Of a stretch of 59,571 nucleotides of DNA, positions 54,712 to 59,571 are shown piece after piece. The position numbers were made by a program, and so were the translations under genes. Below the pieces are notes generated by a model. It saw only the letters and a list, made by a program, of their open reading frames with translations. It was not told the DNA's origin and searched no databases. Each line of letters begins with the position of its first letter. Position 1 is the stretch's first letter. Source of the DNA: Burkholderiaceae bacterium (GTDB lineage Bacteria; Pseudomonadota; Gammaproteobacteria; Burkholderiales; Burkholderiaceae_F); NCBI GenBank assembly GCA_017461315.1, contig JAFTYR010000052.1:1-59571 (forward strand). The letters run 5' to 3'.

Positions 54712-55989
54712 TTATGCGTTCAGATCATCGTAAGTAACAATCGAAGTAAAGAGCACTTCGGTTCCAAGCATAAAGTCTTCTAACTTCATCTTTTCGTGTG
54801 GGTTGTGAGAACCATCTTGGTTCGCCACAAAAATCATCGTTACCGGAACTCCTAAATTACCGAGAACTGCAGAGTCATGACCTGCACCACTTGGAATTTG
54901 GAGTACGGGAATCTCAGCCTTGGACGCTGCGTTTACTAGGTGCTGAGACAAATCAGGATCCACATTAGCTTCTTCACAGATGAGCAATCGATCGAATTCA
55001 AATCGAACCCCACGATCCGCAGCGATCACCGCACACTCAGCTTCAAGCAATGCATGGAATCGATTTAAGGTATCACGAGACAAGCTTCGAATATCGATAC
55101 TGAAACTAACCTCACCTGGAATAATCGCAATTGCAGAAGAAGAACTTGTCTTAAAGACACCCATCGTAAAGACCAAGTCTTCGCCACGGGCTAACCACTC
55201 ATCCCAGTGTTTATCCATCCGATAAAGTAAATTTCCCATAGCCATCACGGCATCATGACGGAACTCTTTATTAACCGCTCCAGAGTGAGCCGTAACCCCG
55301 ATACAACGACACTCTTTATGGCGGAAATTACCTCGAATACCGGTAACGATACCGACACGTTCCTTTTTCTTAGAATCTAAAGTAGGACCTTGTTCAATAT
55401 GAAGTTCCGTAAACGCTGCGATTCTCTTTAAATCAATCGAACAATCTTTTCTTAGAATTTCATTCGTATCAAAACCAGCTTCTGTCATCGCTTCAGCCAA
55501 TGTTTGATCCTTATTGCGATGCTTTAATGCTAAATCCTCAGGGACTAATTGACCCGTCATCGCTAAAGATCCAACGTAAGCCTTACCGAACCAGGAACTT
55601 TCTTCCATACGGAAAACAACCAAAGTGACGTCACGTTTGGGCTGTGTTTTCGTTTGACGCAACCAGTAAAGCGTCGTCAAACCAGCAACAACACCGGCTA
55701 AACCGTCGTAGTGACCACCCTGAGGTACGCTATCGGCGTGAGAACCAGTCATATAACAAGGTAAGGTTCGATCTAACCCGGGTAACGTCAAAAAGAGATT
55801 GCCGGCTCGATCAATTTTTACCTCAAGATCTAATTCTTTAGCCCTTTCCTTAAGGTAATCGTGAACCTTTTGTTCTATTGGACCATAACCCTGACGGGAA
55901 ATTCCAATAACAGGATCTCGAGAAAAGTCTCGAATCTCATCAAATACCTTTTTAGCGAAGTCGTAAGCACCGTAACGCAATTGTTGCAT
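54712..55989 (-). CDS. M20-family amidohydrolase (allantoate amidohydrolase / N-carbamoyl-amino acid hydrolase type)
   Basis: 425 residues, a di-metal M20 peptidase-fold enzyme. Metal and catalytic residues: His84 and Asp86 in GSHADSVPQGGHYDG, Asp95 in the same stretch, Glu129-Glu130 in FRMEESSWFG, then ELHIEQGPTLD, a dimerisation lid (VTAHSGAV) and SGAGHDSAVL near the C terminus with a final His in SHNPHEKM. The family removes carbamoyl or amidine groups from allantoate, ureidoglycolate, beta-ureidopropionate or N-carbamoyl amino acids. It follows the cyclic amidohydrolase at an 82-base gap and probably acts on its product. Confidence 0.87.
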   Translation of the reverse strand: MQQLRYGAYDFAKKVFDEIRDFSRDPVIGISRQGYGPIEQKVHDYLKERAKELDLEVKIDRAGNLFLTLPGLDRTLPCYMTGSHADSVPQGGHYDGLAGVVAGLTTLYWLRQTKTQPKRDVTLVVFRMEESSWFGKAYVGSLAMTGQLVPEDLALKHRNKDQTLAEAMTEAGFDTNEILRKDCSIDLKRIAAFTELHIEQGPTLDSKKKERVGIVTGIRGNFRHKECRCIGVTAHSGAVNKEFRHDAVMAMGNLLYRMDKHWDEWLARGEDLVFTMGVFKTSSSSAIAIIPGEVSFSIDIRSLSRDTLNRFHALLEAECAVIAADRGVRFEFDRLLICEEANVDPDLSQHLVNAASKAEIPVLQIPSGAGHDSAVLGNLGVPVTMIFVANQDGSHNPHEKMKLEDFMLGTEVLFTSIVTYDDLNA

Positions 55990-56071
55990 GGGAAAACTCC
56001 TACTGGTAGTCGACTGATCGACTACCAGCTAAACTTGATCGGATTAAAGGAAATACAAACTGCGGGATGGA

Positions 56072-57478
56072 TTACAGGGCCTTAATACGTTTAACCTGTT
56101 CACCTGGATCAACTACGATTGCCTTCATACCACGGGCTTCAATAGCCTGTTTACCGTGTTCGGTACAAATAACAGTAGCACTCTTAGCAACCACTTCACC
56201 ATTCCAAAGAACCTTACGGCCTTCAACGAACGATGCCTTTGGAGTCTGAGTTGCATAATCGTAAACGGTAATATCAGCATCAGCACCAACAGACAAATGA
56301 CCCTTATTCGTTAATCTCAACATACGAGCTGGGTTCAAAGATGTCTTCTGAACAAATTCAGACAAGGACAAAATGTCTAATTTAACCAGCGACAGACCTT
56401 GAGAAAGGATAACGTTACGTGGGATACAACCACCATCAGTACTGATAGCGTCTACAACGAAGGAACCATCGTCACGCTTAGCTTGAGCTAATTGAACACG
56501 TGGAATTGGAGGATTAATGTTAAAGCTACCACCGACATCACTTCCGGCTTTTTCCCACATTTCGAGAGCCGCTTCACCCGTCATTAAATCAGAATAGCCA
56601 CCGGCATCGTAAACAACAAAGGCCTTTTGAGCTAACAGAGCCTTTCTTACACCATCACGATCTTCAGAGAAACCAAAGTGGCGTAAACAGTTACCCGTTA
56701 CCTTAGACTGGATCTTGCCTTGTTCATCACAAGTTAAACGAGTACCGTTCTTCGGTGAAATATAGCTTTCACAGAAGATATTCGGATTAGCCTTCAATTT
56801 TTCAATTGCAATAGCTGTTTCTTCCAATTCATTCTTAATCGCACCACGGCAGTAAGCATTAATGTGAGCCAAATGCAATGGATAACCATCAGCCATTTCC
56901 ACGGCTTCCATCATACCTTCAATGTTAGAACCGTGTTCACTTGTACCAGCATGCCAAGCAACATATGCACGACGCTCTAATGCCGTCTTAACTAAAAGGG
57001 AAGAAACATCGGGTTTTAATGGATAGTGACCACCTAAAAGCTTGACACCCAAAGCACCATCAGCCAAAGACTTGTCGATTAAATCAATCATTTCCTGCTG
57101 ACTTGGAGCATTAGTCTTAAAGGTAAATGGAGGTGAAGCAAACTGCAAAATAGCCATGTTAATGCCGGCACCATACTGAGGAACATTGTCCAAAATATCA
57201 TCAAGAGGACCAGCCATATCCAAGCAAGTTGTTACACCATTCATGGCTAACATTCTTGGTCCATAAGGAGAACCCCACATCGTACCTAAATGCACGTGAG
57301 AGTCGATGATACCGGGTTGCAACACAAGACCGGTTAAATCGATCGTTTCTTTTGCTTCGCCTTCTAAGTCACGACCAACCGCAGCGATCTTTCCATCCGT
57401 AATCGCTACATCAGCGACACCATTGACGCCATTAAGAGGATCCACTACGTGGGCACCCTTAAGCAATAAATCGTACAT
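56072..57478 (-). CDS. amidohydrolase-superfamily cyclic amidase (dihydropyrimidinase/hydantoinase/allantoinase-like)
   Basis: 468 residues. The beta-sandwich start MYDLLLKGAHVVDPLNGVNG and IIDSHVHLGT (HxH metal ligands near residue 60) place it in the amidohydrolase superfamily; GVKLLGGHY supplies the bridging Lys region, YVAWHAG and LAHINAYCRG the later His ligands, and DAISTDGG the Asp. AAGGAG lies eight bases before ATG 57478; the frame to 57511 is not supported. It should open a cyclic ureide or imide, handing the open form to the M20 enzyme downstream. The substrate is not settled. Confidence 0.8.
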   Translation of the reverse strand: MYDLLLKGAHVVDPLNGVNGVADVAITDGKIAAVGRDLEGEAKETIDLTGLVLQPGIIDSHVHLGTMWGSPYGPRMLAMNGVTTCLDMAGPLDDILDNVPQYGAGINMAILQFASPPFTFKTNAPSQQEMIDLIDKSLADGALGVKLLGGHYPLKPDVSSLLVKTALERRAYVAWHAGTSEHGSNIEGMMEAVEMADGYPLHLAHINAYCRGAIKNELEETAIAIEKLKANPNIFCESYISPKNGTRLTCDEQGKIQSKVTGNCLRHFGFSEDRDGVRKALLAQKAFVVYDAGGYSDLMTGEAALEMWEKAGSDVGGSFNINPPIPRVQLAQAKRDDGSFVVDAISTDGGCIPRNVILSQGLSLVKLDILSLSEFVQKTSLNPARMLRLTNKGHLSVGADADITVYDYATQTPKASFVEGRKVLWNGEVVAKSATVICTEHGKQAIEARGMKAIVVDPGEQVKRIKAL

Positions 57479-57827
57479 ATCTATTCTCCTTTTGGTTCCA
57501 TGAACATCCATTCACAGATTGATTTTGGCAACACCGATATCCAATACACCAAATATCGATTACCTCTTCAAACGAACTATGGGTACAACAAAAAAACAAG
57601 CCACAGCAAACGATCTTTAACTACTTTAAAGATTACGAATCACTTGAATTTTGTCACTTTTAGCATTGTCTTATCTCTATATAAATACGACAAATATGAG
57701 AAAAAAAAAGAATCTTTACTATTCCTTAAATTCATACTTTTCCGCAATCCCCCTTCCTTTAAAGAATAAAGGATCATCCCCTTAGATGAGTTTGAATGGG
57801 TTTTTAGATCTTTTGACAGGAAAACGA
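57479..57827. other. AT-rich intergenic region, promoter of the amidohydrolase operon
   Basis: 349 bases without a credible gene. A plus-strand frame at 57500-57769 is a low-complexity run of AT codons with no ribosome site. The region separates the LysR stop from the operon start. Confidence 0.5.
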
Positions 57828-58802
57828 TTAATTCTCCAGTGGTTTCATATCTGAAACCGTCCAGGGTGCAAATCTTTGAATTTCGGGAATAATAGAATGC
57901 AACAGAACAGAACGACAGATTCTTGCCACGTGTTCTGCTTCTTGAGTAAATTCACCTTCTCGTCCCATTAAAAACACTTCTCTTAACAGAACCGGTGATT
58001 TAATTTCCGCTACGACTAATTTTGAGAGCATATGAATATTTTCTAAAACCGTAGTAGGTCGAGTAAAAGCCCAACCGATACCTTCAGCGACCAATTTAAC
58101 CATGATAGCGTTGGTATCAACCACAATTCTTTCTGTGAAATCAAGACCATGCATCTTTAAAAACATATCGTTGATTTGACCGGCTCCCGTCTCCCTCCAA
58201 TAACTAATCATTGGTAAGCCACATAAAGCGATATTTTCCCAAGACCATGAACTATTACTCGATGCAATTCTTTGCGGTAATAAAAAAACGGACGGTTCTT
58301 TAAAAAGTTTTTTACGGAAAAAGGATTTATCTCCACTCGAAATATCGTTCGTAATGATGAGATCAAGTTTTCGCTCTTCTAGACGTTGCTTTAAAACATT
58401 AGCGCTTGCCGTAATAATCGTCACTTGAGAAAGCTCTGGAATCATCCGTCGGACAATTTCAACCCCCATACTTAATGAAAGACTTTCTAGAATTCCAATT
58501 CGTAAAATGGGACGCAAAAAACTACGGCTACGGATACTATCCATCAAATTCCGATATTCACCGTTGACTTGACTTAAGTATTGTTGAAGTAATTTAGCTT
58601 CTGGAGTCAACGTCATCGGACGAGAATTTCGAATAAATAGCGGAAATCCAACTTCTTTTTCTAAAGCCATAATCGACTTAGAGACAGCGGACTGAGTCAT
58701 TTCAAGAGCCTGAGCCACTTTAGAAAAATTCCTCATATCACAGCACATCAAGAAAATTAGGTGATTTTTTCCCAAAAAAGGTTGATTCGCCGAAATATTC
58801 AT
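57828..58802 (-). CDS. LysR family transcriptional regulator
   Basis: 324 residues. The helix-turn-helix is NFSKVAQALEMTQSAVSKSIMALEKEVG near residues 26-53, followed by FPLFIRNSRPMTLTPEA and a LysR substrate-binding domain (ILRIGILESLSLSMGVE). It is encoded just upstream of, and on the same strand as, the two amidohydrolase genes, so it may control them; the ligand is unknown. The 264 bases 58803-59066 hold the promoters of this gene and of rubrerythrin. Confidence 0.85.
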   Translation of the reverse strand: MNISANQPFLGKNHLIFLMCCDMRNFSKVAQALEMTQSAVSKSIMALEKEVGFPLFIRNSRPMTLTPEAKLLQQYLSQVNGEYRNLMDSIRSRSFLRPILRIGILESLSLSMGVEIVRRMIPELSQVTIITASANVLKQRLEERKLDLIITNDISSGDKSFFRKKLFKEPSVFLLPQRIASSNSSWSWENIALCGLPMISYWRETGAGQINDMFLKMHGLDFTERIVVDTNAIMVKLVAEGIGWAFTRPTTVLENIHMLSKLVVAEIKSPVLLREVFLMGREGEFTQEAEHVARICRSVLLHSIIPEIQRFAPWTVSDMKPLEN

Positions 58803-59066
58803 GAGTAAATCGCCTTGAATCGATACGACTCAATATAAGAAATTGAAAAACAAAAGGTTAGAACCACTAATGGAACAGTTTCTCCTATTTTAAGACTCAT
58901 GTCCACTTACAAAAGGGGACAATATATTCTGTAATAGTTGAACCCGATCTAAAAATTAATTGATATGATGGTAAATACATAATACAGATTGTGTCGAAGT
59001 CTTATCGATACAGTGTTATTAAAACAAGTAAATTTTTACCCGACTATCCAACACAAGGAAAATCAA

Positions 59067-59571
59067 ATGAAATCACTTGCAGGAACTAAGACAGAACAAA
59101 ATCTCCTAGCAGCTTTCGCCGGAGAATCTCAGGCACGTAATAAGTACGATTATTTTGCTGGAGTTGCTCGCAAGGAAGGCTATCAGCAGATCGCCGCGAT
59201 CTTTGAAGAAACCGCCGCTAACGAAAGAGCACACGCTAAGATTTGGTTCAAACTCTTAAAGGGCATTGGTTCTACTCCTGAAAACCTGAAAGCCGCCGCT
59301 GCCGGTGAAAACTACGAATGGACCGATATGTACGATACATTCGCTAAAGAAGCTGATGCTGAAGGATTCCCTGAAATCGCTGAAAAGTTCCGTGCAGTTG
59401 GCGCTATCGAAAAACATCATGAAGAACGTTACCTTAAGCTTCTTGATGATGTTGAAATGAAGAAAGTTTTCGAAAAGAGCGAAATCGTCATGTGGCAGTG
59501 CCGTGTTTGTGGCAACCTCGTGATGGGTGCTAAGGCTCCTGAAGTTTGCCCAGTTTGTGACCATCCTCAGG
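59067..59571 (+). CDS. rbr: rubrerythrin, 3' end beyond the window
   Basis: 168 codons read to the window edge. A ferritin-like di-iron domain, with ligands in [19 protein letters not shown] and EKHHEERY, is followed by the first two rubredoxin cysteine pairs (CRVCG and CPVCDHP). The protein reduces hydrogen peroxide with electrons from rubredoxin, protecting anaerobes from oxygen. ACAAGGAAA lies seven bases upstream of the ATG. Only the last few residues of the rubredoxin part are missing. Confidence 0.94.
   Translation, partial: MKSLAGTKTEQNLLAAFAGESQARNKYDYFAGVARKEGYQQIAAIFEETAANERAHAKIWFKLLKGIGSTPENLKAAAAGENYEWTDMYDTFAKEADAEGFPEIAEKFRAVGAIEKHHEERYLKLLDDVEMKKVFEKSEIVMWQCRVCGNLVMGAKAPEVCPVCDHPQ

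Noticed and set aside
57500..57769. An 89-codon plus-strand frame
   Set aside because: Low-complexity AT-rich codons, no ribosome site, no recognisable motif; it overlaps the start of the amidohydrolase gene.

Overview
The window is AT-rich chromosomal DNA that looks like an anaerobic or microaerobic betaproteobacterium of the Burkholderiales/Sutterellaceae type, probably gut-associated. The lineage hint comes from conserved order rather than any one gene: psd-pssA-leuA, rpsO-pnp and tpiA-secG are neighbourhoods typical of Burkholderiales, here kept as separate fragments with other genes between them. Anaerobic life is suggested by class III ribonucleotide reductase (nrdDG) under a likely NrdR box pair, a rubrerythrin, a radical-SAM HydE maturase, an FdhE formate dehydrogenase assembly factor and a nickel importer.

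Layout. 1-5 kb: decayed MmgE/PrpD gene, aspartase, a Firmicutes-style Y-family polymerase/YolD pair and a secreted PLD nuclease. 5-11 kb: TSUP permease, VOC protein, a complete nikKMLQO nickel ECF transporter operon and a YddG-like exporter. 11-18.5 kb: mtgA, fdhE, tRNA-Leu(GAG), tag, a sodium symporter/small membrane protein/creatininase operon and a UxaA-family dehydratase pair. 18.6-27.8 kb: secG-tpiA-hydE-Fe-alcohol dehydrogenase, then trpDC(F)BA that looks Clostridia-derived, with only a trpF stump, and a divergent MFS transporter. 27.9-40.3 kb: pnp-rpsO, a dead crcB, a LysR gene, leuA with a possible leucine-rich leader, pssA-psd, a membrane SNase, SIMPL protein, lipoprotein, DUF805 protein and radA.

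40.5-47.7 kb is an accessory region and gene graveyard. It holds a relBE module with a frameshifted toxin, a higBA-like module whose toxin has an amber codon, phage and MmcQ/YjbR remnants, a second decayed relBE copy, then a DUF3800 protein and a small island with a winged-helix regulator and palindromic operators. Two intact genes, a double universal stress protein and a WbaP-type sugar-phosphate transferase, lie between the two relBE copies. 47.8 kb to the end: nrdDG, small membrane protein, MATE exporter, CreA lipoprotein, sulfatase/LTA-synthase-family enzyme, an M20 amidohydrolase plus cyclic amidohydrolase operon (ureide or hydantoin breakdown), a LysR regulator and the start of rubrerythrin.

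The main theme is reductive decay next to acquired genes. At least nine gene remnants can be read directly, several inactivated by only one or two changes. I saw no CRISPR array, rRNA or intact insertion sequence. All family calls are from reading motifs; no database search was run.
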